Assembly (NCBI GenBank): GCA_016934175.1
Contig: JAFGTI010000073.1
Location: 1-18,241 of the forward strand
Origin: Acholeplasmataceae bacterium
GTDB taxonomy: Bacteria > Bacillota_I > Bacilli_A > Acholeplasmatales > Acholeplasmataceae
Direction: 5' to 3'
Length of the DNA: 18,241 bases
The notes under the pieces are model-generated. The model saw nothing but the letters and a program-made list of their open reading frames with translations. It ran no database searches and was not told the origin of the DNA. Positions 1 to 8,154 of the stretch are shown here, piece by piece. The position numbers and the translations under genes were made by a program. Each line of letters begins with the position of its first letter. The first letter of the stretch is position 1.

Positions 1-889
1 GCATCGTTTCATCTTGAATATCATGACTATCAAAAGTTTTTGTTGATACAACTAATCCATCTTTCTTCAATTTAAATTCGTATTCAAGATCACTTAACTG
101 ATAGAATTCAGGATAAAAAGAAACTTTAATGGCTGATTCTGTAACTTGCTCAACACTATAATATAACTCAAAATTAATTGGTGTATAAAAATAGAGTTCA
201 TCCAAGATTATTATTTCGTTGTTCTCCAAAGTAGCTTCTAAATAAACATGAACCTGAGCATTTGACTGATAGATCTGATCCAGTGTTATAGTTGATTCTC
301 CATCGGCAATATCAAAACTGTAATATTCGAATGGCTCTGTCTCATCATATCCTATGACTCCATAATATAGGGTAACAAGGTTATATAAATTTAATTGATC
401 CCTTACAATGATTCCAAGATCATAAATTGGATTATAATGTACACTACTTTCTAAAAGTTCATATGAAAGGATGGCTCCACCACTACTTGGTTTCGTAGTA
501 ATGGTTTTTGAAGCTAATTTTTCATTACCAAACCCTTTGTCACCCATGACATAAAGCTGATATGTAGTATCCTCAGTAAGTTCTGTAAAACTGCCGATAT
601 TAACTCCTAAATCTAAGTCAATTGCATAGTGTTCAAACTGATTTTCCAATATAATTTCTAAACTGTTTGATTGAATAGCATTGTCGCTATCTGTAATTTC
701 AACTTGATAAACAATTTGATCTTGAAAGATTTGTAATTGATTAATAGAAGCTTTTGGACTACTCGGAATAGCGACAACAGTGACCACAACTGCAGCTGTT
801 GTTATAACAAAAGAAGTCATCCATGATTTTAATATCTCTAGACGTGATTTTTTTTGGAATTGTTTTTTGAATTTGTTTTTATCTCGCAC
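1..889 (-). CDS. Membrane-anchored surface protein with FN3/Ig-like repeats (C-terminus cut off by window edge)
   Basis: The open reading frame runs from a GTG start to the left edge of the window, about 296 residues, and its stop lies outside. The GTG is chosen because AGGAGG (897-902) sits seven bases upstream and no better ATG is near. Residues 1-22 are strongly basic and one hydrophobic segment follows at about 23-41, so this is a type II membrane anchor or uncleaved signal with the rest outside the cell. The exposed part looks like at least three tandem beta-sandwich units (about 45-135, 136-235 and 236 onward); the first ends in a pattern typical of fibronectin type III (Y-x-L-x-V followed by G and a closing T-T-K-P linker). 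No enzymatic motif is visible. A role in adhesion or cell-surface structure is inference; the exact domain family is uncertain. Confidence 0.7.
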   Translation of the reverse strand, partial: MRDKNKFKKQFQKKSRLEILKSWMTSFVITTAAVVVTVVAIPSSPKASINQLQIFQDQIVYQVEITDSDNAIQSNSLEIILENQFEHYAIDLDLGVNIGSFTELTEDTTYQLYVMGDKGFGNEKLASKTITTKPSSGGAILSYELLESSVHYNPIYDLGIIVRDQLNLYNLVTLYYGVIGYDETEPFEYYSFDIADGESTITLDQIYQSNAQVHVYLEATLENNEIIILDELYFYTPINFELYYSVEQVTESAIKVSFYPEFYQLSDLEYEFKLKKDGLVVSTKTFDSHDIQDETM

Positions 890-933
890 TCAATGACCTC
901 CTTTTATTAAATTTACAATTACATATTAATTTT

Positions 934-962
934 ATTATGCTTGATTTTCTATCAAAACTCAA
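934..962 (-). promoter_or_regulatory. Promoter of the surface-protein gene
   Basis: Read on the minus strand, TTGAGT (962-957) is followed by a 17-base spacer and CATAAT (939-934), a good sigma-70/sigma-A type pair about 45 bases ahead of the GTG start. It lies just downstream of the helicase terminator, so the surface-protein gene is probably its own transcription unit. Confidence 0.5.
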
Positions 963-993
963 TAGAAGAATGTGTTTTTTTATTTTTAAGATT

Positions 994-1014
994 AAAAAAA
1001 AGCGCAAATGCGCT
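994..1014 (-). terminator. Intrinsic terminator of the helicase gene
   Basis: On the minus strand the sequence reads AGCGC-ATTT-GCGCT followed by seven further T residues, a short GC-rich hairpin with a U-run. The TAG stop of the helicase (1013-1015) lies inside the first arm of the stem, so terminator and coding end are fused. Confidence 0.7.
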
Positions 1015-2338
1015 ATTTTGTTTTTGATTTATATTGTCGTTTCAGTTTTTCATCCCAATATTTTTTCTTTTTAGCATGATATGGATTCTGATGTTTCGAT
1101 TCTATATTTACAGTTGCTGAGTTTCTATTTTTCGAAGCACTTGACTGATTCCTTTTGGATGAAGCATGCTGTTGAACAGATGATTGTATTGATGAAACAG
1201 ATTTTGACCTTGTAAAAGTTGGATCACTATTTACATGAAGATGAAGATGAATATGCTTTTCTATATCTTTTAATAGCTTATCTTCTTCGGGACTACAAAA
1301 GCTTATCGCAATTCCAGAAAATCCTGCTCTTCCAGTTCTTCCAATACGATGAATATATGTTTCAGGTACTTCTGGTAAATCATAATTAATTACGTGAGAT
1401 AGTTCATCAATATCGATACCTCTAGCAGCAATATCTGTTGCTACAAGAACAGTTATTTGTTTTGATTTAAAGTTTTTCAAAGCTTTTTCTCTCGCAGTTT
1501 GTGATTTATTGCCATGAATAGCTTCTGCTTTTATATCTGCAATAATTAATGCTTTTGTTACTTTGTTTGCCCATTGCTTAGTTCTAGTAAATACAAGAGC
1601 TGAATCAATAGTATTTTGCTTTAATAAGTGAATTAATAAATCAATTTTATCTTTCTTTGCCACTTTGTAAATAGATTGTTCGATAGCTTCAAGTGTTGTT
1701 TCAACGGGAATAACAGCGACTCTTACAGGATTGATTAACATACTGTGTGCTAAATTAACGATTTCTTTAGGCATCGTTGCAGAGAAAAGCATCGTTTGTC
1801 TTTGCTTGGGTAATAATTTGATAATTTTTTCTACATCTTTAACAAAGCCCATATCAAGCATTCGATCTGCCTCATCTAATACAAAATATTCAAGCTTAGT
1901 AAAATTAACAAACCCTTGGTTAATTAAATCAAGTAGTCTCCCTGGAGTTGCTACTAAAATATCAACACCCCTATGGAGTGTATCTGTTTGAGGTTTTTGA
2001 CCAACTCCTCCAAAAATAACAGTTGTCTTCAATCCTAAATGTTTACCATATGTGACAAAACTATCTTTGATTTGTGAAGCAAGTTCTCTTGTAGGAGCTA
2101 ATACTAATGCTTTGATATATCTCGTTTCATGCTTTACTTGACGTTCATGTAGTTTTTGTATAATTGGCACAGCAAAAGCTGCAGTTTTTCCTGTTCCTGT
2201 TTGGGCACTACCCAATATATCTTTACCTTCTAGTAATATGGGAATGGCTTGTTCTTGTATGGGTGAAGGTTCTAAATATCCTTCACTTGCTAAAGCTTTT
2301 AAAATAGGTTCAATAATATTTAATGATTTAAATGTCAA
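1013..2338 (-). CDS. DEAD-box ATP-dependent RNA helicase (RhlE/CshA-like)
   Basis: This 441-residue protein has the full DEAD-box set in order: Walker A AQTGTGKT at 45-52, PTRELA at 82-87, TPGR at 131-134, DEAD at 155-158, SAT at 186-188, ATDIAARGID at about 300-309 and HRIGRTGR at 330-337. The family unwinds short RNA duplexes using ATP in the cytoplasm, in ribosome assembly or mRNA turnover. After about residue 375 comes a tail rich in Ser, Asn, Gln and Lys that ends strongly basic; such tails help RNA binding. The start is TTG, supported by a GGAG site seven bases upstream (minus strand) and by how soon the Q-motif region begins; no ATG fits. It lies 84 bases downstream of the MATE gene on the same strand and could be co-transcribed with it. 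RhlE is the nearest family by motif style; CshA is the alternative. Confidence 0.95.
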   Translation of the reverse strand: MTFKSLNIIEPILKALASEGYLEPSPIQEQAIPILLEGKDILGSAQTGTGKTAAFAVPIIQKLHERQVKHETRYIKALVLAPTRELASQIKDSFVTYGKHLGLKTTVIFGGVGQKPQTDTLHRGVDILVATPGRLLDLINQGFVNFTKLEYFVLDEADRMLDMGFVKDVEKIIKLLPKQRQTMLFSATMPKEIVNLAHSMLINPVRVAVIPVETTLEAIEQSIYKVAKKDKIDLLIHLLKQNTIDSALVFTRTKQWANKVTKALIIADIKAEAIHGNKSQTAREKALKNFKSKQITVLVATDIAARGIDIDELSHVINYDLPEVPETYIHRIGRTGRAGFSGIAISFCSPEEDKLLKDIEKHIHLHLHVNSDPTFTRSKSVSSIQSSVQQHASSKRNQSSASKNRNSATVNIESKHQNPYHAKKKKYWDEKLKRQYKSKTK

Positions 2339-2422
2339 TTTAATTCTCCAATTTCTTTTTTAGTTTATATAGAATCACATCAAAATCAATAAGATTAAGA
2401 GGGATTATTTTTATTTTATTAC

Positions 2423-3826
2423 TTAGGTACTCATGCTAGATAATTTTCTAGACGGTTTTAATATATTGATTTTAGGCTGAAAATCAATTTTTTTATAGAG
2501 ATAGATACCTAAGAACACAATCAATATGTTGCTCATTAGCATCGCATACCAAATTCCTGCACTTCCCACATCAGTTAAATATTTAAATAGGAACACAATA
2601 GGTACACGAATCAACCATAGGCGAGTTGTCGAAATGATAAAGGTGAATTTCGTATTTCCAGTACCATTGAAAGTGCCAAGAAAGGTTTGAAATATTGCCA
2701 TTAAAGGTAATCCTAAAAATAAATAGAACATGTATTCATTTGCTAATGACAAAGCAACTAAGTCATCTTTAATAAAGAACTCCGTAAATAATGTTCTAAA
2801 ATTCATTAATGCAGCACTACCAATGACCATTAAACCAACAGATAAAATCATTGCCTTTTTAAATGTTTCTTTTGCTCTGGGTATATTTTGATTTCCAATA
2901 TTTTGACCAATAAATGCGGCAAGCACTCCACCAATGGCCATTACAGGATGCAATATAAGACTACTTAATCTATTTCCTACACTAAATGCAGCAAAGGTTG
3001 GATCACCATAAGAATAAATGATACCATTCATCACACCAAAACCGATTGCAGTAAATGCTTGCCCTAATGATGCAGGAATTGCGGTTTTAATGATTAATCG
3101 GTTTATTACTGGATCTAATTTTAAATATCTTCTTTCAATCGTAATCCCTGATTTCGCCTTAAATAATTGAATGAGCCCCATAGGCATAATAATGATATTA
3201 GCAATCAAAGTTGCATATGCAGCTCCTGATACACCTAAGCTGAAATAACTAACTAAAAGTGGGGTTAAAATGATATTGACTATAATTGTTATGACACCAT
3301 AAATAACTGGAGTGATTGTATCACCACTTGATTGTCTAATCGCTGTGAATGCAAAAAATAAAAAGACAACCGGTAATTCAAATGAACGAATCTGTAAATA
3401 TTTAATACTATTTTCTAAAGCGTATCCGCTTGCTCCCATTAATTGCATAATGAGTGGTGCCCCAAAATAAGAAAAAATATTTAATACAAAACCTGCAATT
3501 AAAGCAATGACAACGAGTTGGCTTGCATATTTTTTAGCTTCATCATGCTGTCCAGAGCCAATTTGCTGACTAATTAATGCAGTTCCTGCAGCACTTAAGC
3601 CAATGCCTAGTGATAAAAAAGCAAAAACCACTGGAAATGTAATCGAAATTGAGTTAATAGCTTCCGCACTATAACCAGGAATATTGCTAACAAAATACAT
3701 GTCGATGACATCATGAATGGTTTTAATAAAATTATTCACCATTAAAGGAATGGCCAAAATTAGTAATCCTTTATAGATATTCGGTTCATGTAAGATTAAA
3801 TTGCGTTTTCTTTCATCTGTTTTCAT
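2423..3826 (-). CDS. MATE-family multidrug/metabolite exporter
   Basis: A 467-residue integral membrane protein with about twelve hydrophobic helices and the usual MATE duplication: the N-terminal half opens with the family-typical stretch around A-I-P-L-M-V-N-N and D-V-I-D-M-Y-F-V, and the G-x-G-N-T region appears near residue 390 (G-T-F-N-G-T-G-N-T). MATE proteins exchange Na+ or H+ for drugs or metabolites at the cytoplasmic membrane; the substrate here cannot be told. I chose the ATG at 3826. A TTG fifteen bases upstream is also in frame, but neither start has a strong ribosome site. A TATAAT on the minus strand close upstream would place the transcript start near the TTG and so favours the ATG. 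No terminator hairpin is visible between it and the helicase. Confidence 0.93.
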   Translation of the reverse strand: MKTDERKRNLILHEPNIYKGLLILAIPLMVNNFIKTIHDVIDMYFVSNIPGYSAEAINSISITFPVVFAFLSLGIGLSAAGTALISQQIGSGQHDEAKKYASQLVVIALIAGFVLNIFSYFGAPLIMQLMGASGYALENSIKYLQIRSFELPVVFLFFAFTAIRQSSGDTITPVIYGVITIIVNIILTPLLVSYFSLGVSGAAYATLIANIIIMPMGLIQLFKAKSGITIERRYLKLDPVINRLIIKTAIPASLGQAFTAIGFGVMNGIIYSYGDPTFAAFSVGNRLSSLILHPVMAIGGVLAAFIGQNIGNQNIPRAKETFKKAMILSVGLMVIGSAALMNFRTLFTEFFIKDDLVALSLANEYMFYLFLGLPLMAIFQTFLGTFNGTGNTKFTFIISTTRLWLIRVPIVFLFKYLTDVGSAGIWYAMLMSNILIVFLGIYLYKKIDFQPKINILKPSRKLSSMST

Positions 3827-3926
3827 TTTTATACCAACCAAAGAATTATACCACTACTTCGTAAGAATACCTAATGCTTTGTTGAATTTTATACTTTTCT
3901 TAATAATATAAAAATATTATAAGTGA

Positions 3927-4550
3927 TTAAGTACGAATCATATAATCCGCTTTTTCTTCTATTGAATAATGATTAAAATAAACATGTTCTTTTGGAATCC
4001 ATTTTTTTATAAAATTAAACAATTCTCGATATCCGTTTCGACGATAAATTCTTATCAACTGTTTTAATCTATTTACTTTTAAAAATATCTTGAAATCATA
4101 GTTTATGTCGATTTTAGGATGTATGCTGTAAGCTCCTTCAATGATTATCATATGCTTATCATCTAATGTTATTGTCTTGGATAAGGATTGTGATTTGCAA
4201 TCAAATGATTGATAAACCACTTTATTCTTTGATTGAAAAGGTTCTATAACTTCTTTTTTAAGTCGTTCAAAATCAATATGTGATGCAATACCGCTAGTCA
4301 CTTTTTCTTTTGGCATAAAAAAATCATCAATATGAATCACATTTGCATCAAAAATAAGAGCAATTAATTTTGCTAAAGTTGTTTTCCCCGAAGAACTATA
4401 TCCATCAATAGCTATGCAAAGCTGAGTAGCTGATTTATCTAGCATATTGAGTTTTTCAAATATGAAATGATATTGATCTAAACTCTTGATAAGCATTAAA
4501 TCGTGCGTATGCTTTTTTTTGATTTCATCATATTTTTTTTCGAGATTCAT
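3927..4550 (-). CDS. Uridine-kinase-like P-loop kinase, paired with an ECF transporter subunit
   Basis: A 207-residue soluble kinase of the uridine kinase/phosphoribulokinase/pantothenate kinase superfamily. The P-loop GYSSSGKT is at 50-57, the conserved H-I-D-D-F-F at 73-78 supplies the Mg/substrate-side acidic residues, and E-G-A-Y-S is at 138-142. The C-terminal W-I-P at 184-186, with a following Y-F, recalls short proteins usually annotated as uridine kinases in Firmicutes. The ATG overlaps the stop of the upstream S component by four bases and has its own AAGGAGA site, so the two are translationally coupled. The pairing suggests the kinase phosphorylates what the transporter imports, trapping it in the cell. 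Uridine is only the default label; another nucleoside or a vitamin such as pantothenate is possible. Confidence 0.85.
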   Translation of the reverse strand: MNLEKKYDEIKKKHTHDLMLIKSLDQYHFIFEKLNMLDKSATQLCIAIDGYSSSGKTTLAKLIALIFDANVIHIDDFFMPKEKVTSGIASHIDFERLKKEVIEPFQSKNKVVYQSFDCKSQSLSKTITLDDKHMIIIEGAYSIHPKIDINYDFKIFLKVNRLKQLIRIYRRNGYRELFNFIKKWIPKEHVYFNHYSIEEKADYMIRT

Positions 4551-5101
4551 TGCAATCTCCTTAATAAAACATCGTTTTTTTCTATAGCGAATACCAAAAC
4601 TGGTATAAATATCAATTGAAATATGATTCCTGGAATTGCAAAAATAACTGTCGTAGTAATCATGATATTTAATGAAAAATCAAGACCTAAACTTGGATAT
4701 ATCAAAAAAGCAAGAGATCCCCAGACTAACCGACCTAGAATCATTGAAATAAGTAATGAGAGATATATATTAATTGCTTTTTTTGATAAATGTTGATAGA
4801 GAAAACCAACAACAATACCATAAACTGATAATTCAAAAGTCATTAAGGTAGCTGTAGGAAAGAGTAAGGGAACACCCACCAGCAAAGCTCTTAATAAAGG
4901 TGTTAAGAAGCCCACAAGTCCTCCATATTTCCAACCACAAACGAATCCACAAATAAGAACTGGAACGTGCATAGGCAAAAATTTATTTCCTAGAAATTGA
5001 ATATTTCCAGTAATAAAAGGTAAGACAATTCCCAAAGTTAAAAATAGGCTTGCTAGAATCATCTTAAAAATAGAATTTCTTTTTTTATTTATCTGCACCA
5101 T
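4547..5101 (-). CDS. ECF transporter S component (substrate-binding membrane subunit)
   Basis: A 184-residue membrane protein with about six hydrophobic segments. The stretch L-P-M-H-V-P-V-L-I-C-G-F at 42-53, followed by a G-rich, K-Y-G-G-containing turn and L-L-R-A-L-L-V-G near 69-76, is typical of the ECF S-component superfamily. S components bind a vitamin or similar small molecule and dock on the shared EcfA/EcfA'/EcfT module, which is not encoded in this window. The sequence does not look like BioY, and I cannot assign a substrate among pantothenate-, folate- or queuosine-type branches. It is first in a two-gene unit with the kinase. Upstream, on the minus strand, a TATAAT lies inside a 28-base dyad (5161-5188), suggesting repressor control. 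Confidence 0.85.
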   Translation of the reverse strand: MVQINKKRNSIFKMILASLFLTLGIVLPFITGNIQFLGNKFLPMHVPVLICGFVCGWKYGGLVGFLTPLLRALLVGVPLLFPTATLMTFELSVYGIVVGFLYQHLSKKAINIYLSLLISMILGRLVWGSLAFLIYPSLGLDFSLNIMITTTVIFAIPGIIFQLIFIPVLVFAIEKNDVLLRRLQ

Positions 5102-5160
5102 AATCGTCTCTATTTATCTCCATTCATTCACAAATCTATAAATATGATTTACCTATTTAA

Positions 5161-5188
5161 TTGTAACATAGCTTAATTATAGTTACAA
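5161..5188. promoter_or_regulatory. Dyad, possible operator over the ECF S-component promoter
   Basis: TTGTAAC and GTTACAA form a perfect 7-base inverted repeat with a 14-base spacer. The spacer contains TATAAT on the minus strand (5181-5176), about 75 bases ahead of the S-component start, so a bound protein would cover the promoter. Spacing and half-sites loosely recall BirA-type operators, but no biotin gene is present. It lies between divergent genes and could affect both. Confidence 0.4.
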
Positions 5189-5256
5189 AATATTCTTGAT
5201 TATACTTATATAAATATTAATTAATTGATAATGAATTTATGAAATTACAAAAATGA

Positions 5257-5285
5257 ATGAAATAATCTTTTTTTTTTGTTATACT
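5257..5285 (+). promoter_or_regulatory. Promoter of the PfkB-family kinase gene
   Basis: ATGAAA (four of six bases of the -35 consensus) is followed by a 17-base spacer and TATACT at 5280-5285. The transcript would start about 30 bases ahead of the ATG, leaving room for the GAGAGG ribosome site at about 5308-5313. Confidence 0.45.
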
Positions 5286-5320
5286 ATGTTTAGTAAAAAA
5301 TACATTTGAGAGGTAAAACT

Positions 5321-6451
5321 ATGGATCCTAAAAAATTGTCTTTAGCAAAAAAATTAAAAACAAAACATCCAGAGAAATTCAATATGGTAATTGGTTTTGA
5401 TGGGTTTATTGATGAAATTATTCATGTTGTCGATAAAAGATTAGATAGTGAACAATTTACAAGAATTGACACCATTGAACTTTATGCAAAAAGAATTGAA
5501 AAAGCAAGTGGATTATCAACGAACATTGAATTGGTTACTGTACAAAAAAAGATTGGTGGAAATGGACCAATTATGTGCAATGCTTTAGCAAAACATCAGT
5601 CTAATATTCAATATATTGGTGCTTTAGGAGTCCCAACTATTGATGATGTTTTTAGTAACATGGCATCTAATGTGAAATTGCATTCAATTGCTACATTTGG
5701 TCATACCGATGCATTAGAATTTGATGATGGAAAAATTCTAATGGGTAAAATGACAACACTCAATGATGTTACTTATGAAAATTTAATTCAAACTGTTGGT
5801 AAAGAACAACTATTAGATATGTTATCTCAAACTGATTTGTTTGCAACCGTAAACTGGTCAATGTTACCTCACATGACTGAACTATGGAAAAAACTTATCA
5901 GCCATATTTTGCCACTTCTACCAAAGAAAGATAAAAAACCTATTCTATTTGTTGATTTGGCTGATCCAGAAAAAAGAGAACAAATAGAAATTCAGGAAGC
6001 TTTAAATCTTCTTAAGCTATTCAAATCTCATTTCTTTGTAGTTTTAGGATTAAACAAAAAAGAGGCTTATGATGTTGCTAATGAACTTGACTTATTCGAT
6101 AATGAAAGTTTAGTTAATATGCAAATTTCACTAGAAGATCTAAATGAGGCATTATGTGAAAATATCGATGTTGATGAATTAGTTATTCATCCTGTAGATC
6201 GCTCTTGTGTCTTCGTAAAAGGAAAGTTTTATGAAGAACTAGGACCTTATGTTTCAAAACCTAAGTTAACTACTGGAGCAGGTGATAATTTCAATGCTGG
6301 ATTTGTTTTAGGTCTCATGCTTGGTTTATCACCAGATGAAGCATTGCTTACTGGCATGTCAACAAGTGGTTATTATGTTAGAAATGCTGAGAGTCCATCA
6401 TTTGCACAGCTCATTGATTTCCTTGAAGAATGGGGTAATGATTTAATTTAA
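5321..6451 (+). CDS. PfkB-family carbohydrate kinase
   Basis: A 376-residue kinase of the ribokinase/PfkB fold. The N-terminus has G-F-D-G-F-I-D at 25-31 and a later I-G-G-N-G-P segment near 78-83 that fits sugar binding. The C-terminus has the signature T-T-G-A-G-D-N-F-N-A-G from 317, with G-A-G-D at 319-322 forming the anion hole and Asp322 as catalytic base. The family transfers phosphate from ATP to sugars, sugar phosphates or nucleosides; the substrate is not deducible. At 376 residues it is longer than ribokinase (about 310), with extra sequence between the two motifs. The ATG at 5321 is preferred over an in-frame TTG at 5306, because the TTG overlaps the GAGAGG ribosome site that serves the ATG. 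It has its own promoter and terminator and is a single-gene unit. Confidence 0.88.
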   Translation: MDPKKLSLAKKLKTKHPEKFNMVIGFDGFIDEIIHVVDKRLDSEQFTRIDTIELYAKRIEKASGLSTNIELVTVQKKIGGNGPIMCNALAKHQSNIQYIGALGVPTIDDVFSNMASNVKLHSIATFGHTDALEFDDGKILMGKMTTLNDVTYENLIQTVGKEQLLDMLSQTDLFATVNWSMLPHMTELWKKLISHILPLLPKKDKKPILFVDLADPEKREQIEIQEALNLLKLFKSHFFVVLGLNKKEAYDVANELDLFDNESLVNMQISLEDLNEALCENIDVDELVIHPVDRSCVFVKGKFYEELGPYVSKPKLTTGAGDNFNAGFVLGLMLGLSPDEALLTGMSTSGYYVRNAESPSFAQLIDFLEEWGNDLI

Positions 6452-6468
6452 TTAATTGATTAATAATG

Positions 6469-6494
6469 GGTACTTTGAAGTACCTTTTTTTTTT
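6469..6494 (+). terminator. Intrinsic terminator after the PfkB-family kinase
   Basis: GGTACTTTGAAGTACC forms a 6-bp stem with a tight four-base loop and is followed directly by ten T residues, 17 bases after the stop codon. Confidence 0.85.
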
Positions 6495-6558
6495 GCATCT
6501 TTTAATGATTCTTTGTATTACAGGGGGTGTCTACTTTTATATTACCAGTTCATATCCT

Positions 6559-6587
6559 TTGTTCGAGCATTCTTAATAAGTTATAAT
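6559..6587 (+). promoter_or_regulatory. Promoter of the amino-acid ABC transporter operon
   Basis: TTGTTC (6559-6564), a 17-base spacer and a perfect TATAAT (6582-6587) lie just ahead of the AAGGAG ribosome site (6609-6614) of the lipoprotein gene. Placement after a terminator supports an independent operon. Confidence 0.6.
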
Positions 6588-6623
6588 CAATTTGTATGTA
6601 AATATTATAAGGAGACATTTAGA

Positions 6624-7433
6624 ATGAAAAAAATATTATTTATCTTTACTGTTATCTTTACTGTCATTATGCTATCATCTTGTCAATCTGAAGATAATAT
6701 ACTTAGAGTAGGTATGGATCTAAGATATCCACCATTTGAATCTGTTACTGTTTCAAATGATCCTGAAGGGATTTCAGTTGATATCGCTAATGCTTTTGGA
6801 GCTTACATTGGACGCGAAGTTAAGATTATCAATACAGAATTCAGTTCAATTATTCCTGATCTACAAAGTGGTGGAATTGATATAGCTATTGCATCAATGA
6901 GTATCACTGAAGCAAGAGAAATTGAGGCTGATTTTTCTGAAACTTATTTCTATTTCAAGATTATTTCTTTAATTAACAAAAGTTTCGCTGATGCAAATAA
7001 TCTTACTGAAGACTCTACTATTGAAGATATTTTAGCGATTGAATCTACACGTTATATTGGGATTGCAGCTCAAGTATCTGTACAAATTCCTTCATCGTAT
7101 GGTAAGGATGTAACTGAAGCTATCGACGTAGGTACAGCCGTTGAATCAGTAGCACAAGGTACATCAGATATTTTATTAATGAGTGCAAATCCAGTGGTAA
7201 ATGGATATAATGCTAACCCAAATACTACAATGATTGTTTGGGATTCTTTTGTATCAAGTCCTATTGGGATGGCAACAAAAAATGGTAATACTGAATTAAT
7301 CAATCAAGCAAATGCATTTATTGCAACTTTTAATGATGAAGGTGGACTATATTCAGTACTAAGTGAAAAATGGGATTCAATTATTCTTGGTAATCTTGGA
7401 AGATTTGGATTGAGCTTTTATATCAATGAATAA
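6624..7433 (+). CDS. Polar amino-acid ABC transporter substrate-binding lipoprotein
   Basis: A 269-residue extracytoplasmic binding protein. Residues 1-19 form a lipoprotein signal (two Lys, hydrophobic core, then L-S-S before Cys20), so it is lipid-anchored to the outer face of the membrane. After a short linker the SBP_bac_3 pattern starts with L-R-V-G-M-D near residue 27 and P-P-F-E, and includes a V-D-I-A-N-A-F segment, D-I-A-I-A-S-M-S-I-T and R-x-x-x-x-D-F-S-E. This family binds polar amino acids such as Gln, Arg, His or cystine; specificity cannot be read here. The ATG at 6624 has AAGGAG ten bases upstream; earlier in-frame codons would disrupt the signal peptide. It overlaps the permease start by eight bases and is first of a three-gene operon. 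Confidence 0.93.
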   Translation: MKKILFIFTVIFTVIMLSSCQSEDNILRVGMDLRYPPFESVTVSNDPEGISVDIANAFGAYIGREVKIINTEFSSIIPDLQSGGIDIAIASMSITEAREIEADFSETYFYFKIISLINKSFADANNLTEDSTIEDILAIESTRYIGIAAQVSVQIPSSYGKDVTEAIDVGTAVESVAQGTSDILLMSANPVVNGYNANPNTTMIVWDSFVSSPIGMATKNGNTELINQANAFIATFNDEGGLYSVLSEKWDSIILGNLGRFGLSFYINE

Positions 7434-8154
7434 AGTACTTTCTTATGTCATGGCCATTTTAACAATTGCTGCTTTTGTCGGTTTTGTTATTATGCGACAG
7501 ACTGATGGTTTTTCTCTTGAATCATTTAAACCTTATCAAGGATTAATCACCCAAAGTATTTGGAATACTATTTATGTATCACTCATTACTTTAGTTGGAA
7601 GTCTTATTTTAGGCTTCGTTTTCTACTTGCTTTCTATTTCTAAATTTAAGTACTTTAACGCCTTAACTGACATCTTTACTGAAATAATTTATGGTACACC
7701 ATTACTTGTTTTAGTCGTTGTGATGGCCTTCGTTATTGGTCCGGCATTTGGTACTTATAATCGAAATGTTATGGGATTTGGAGCTCTCATTGTGTATATG
7801 ACACCTTACATGAAAAACGTTTATAAATCAGCTTTTTCAAGTATTTCTGAAGATCAATATATGGCAATGGATCTATTTGGATTTACTCCATATCAAAGAT
7901 ATCGATATATCATCATTCCTCAAGTTATTCGTATTTTGATGCCACCACTTATGAATAATTTTTCGATGATCATCAAAGGGAGCGCTCTTTTATCTGTACT
8001 GGCTTATAACGAACTCTATTATTCTATCCGTGTGGCACAATCGATTACGTTTGCGTTTGTAGAAGGTTATATCATGATGTGGGTACTTTACCTCATGATA
8101 ACAATACCTCTGTCTCAAGCGACAAAATATGTAGAAAGAAAGTGGTCATTATGA
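7426..8154 (+). CDS. Amino-acid ABC transporter permease (HisM/GlnP type)
   Basis: A 242-residue membrane protein with a first helix at about 5-22 and roughly five more. The cytoplasmic EAA loop that contacts the ATPase is at about 144-166, with Gly152 and the I-P-Q ending at 164-166, diagnostic of BPD_transp_1 permeases. T-P-L-L-V at 91-95 is where polar amino-acid permeases usually have R-G-T-P. It forms the membrane pore for the substrate delivered by the lipoprotein. Only one permease gene is present, so the channel is probably a homodimer. It overlaps the lipoprotein gene by eight bases and the ATPase gene by four (ATGA), which points to coupled translation. Confidence 0.93.
   Translation: MNKVLSYVMAILTIAAFVGFVIMRQTDGFSLESFKPYQGLITQSIWNTIYVSLITLVGSLILGFVFYLLSISKFKYFNALTDIFTEIIYGTPLLVLVVVMAFVIGPAFGTYNRNVMGFGALIVYMTPYMKNVYKSAFSSISEDQYMAMDLFGFTPYQRYRYIIIPQVIRILMPPLMNNFSMIIKGSALLSVLAYNELYYSIRVAQSITFAFVEGYIMMWVLYLMITIPLSQATKYVERKWSL

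Noticed and set aside
1731..1991. 86-residue plus-strand reading frame inside the helicase gene
   Set aside because: It is a shadow of the helicase on the opposite strand, with no ribosome site or family features.
3902..3920. AT-only hairpin after the kinase gene as a terminator
   Set aside because: ATAATAT-AAAA-ATATTAT can pair, but it has no GC pairs and no U-run on the minus strand, so it would be too weak to claim.
5161..5188. Assigning the dyad firmly as a BirA operator
   Set aside because: The half-sites are one base shorter than the usual BirA pattern and the adjacent transporter subunit does not look like BioY.
6456..6623. N-terminal extension of the lipoprotein gene
   Set aside because: It would read through the terminator, the promoter and the ribosome site, and would bury the lipoprotein signal peptide inside the protein.
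7070..7303. Minus-strand reading frame inside the lipoprotein gene
   Set aside because: It lies wholly within a well-supported gene on the other strand and has no signal of its own.
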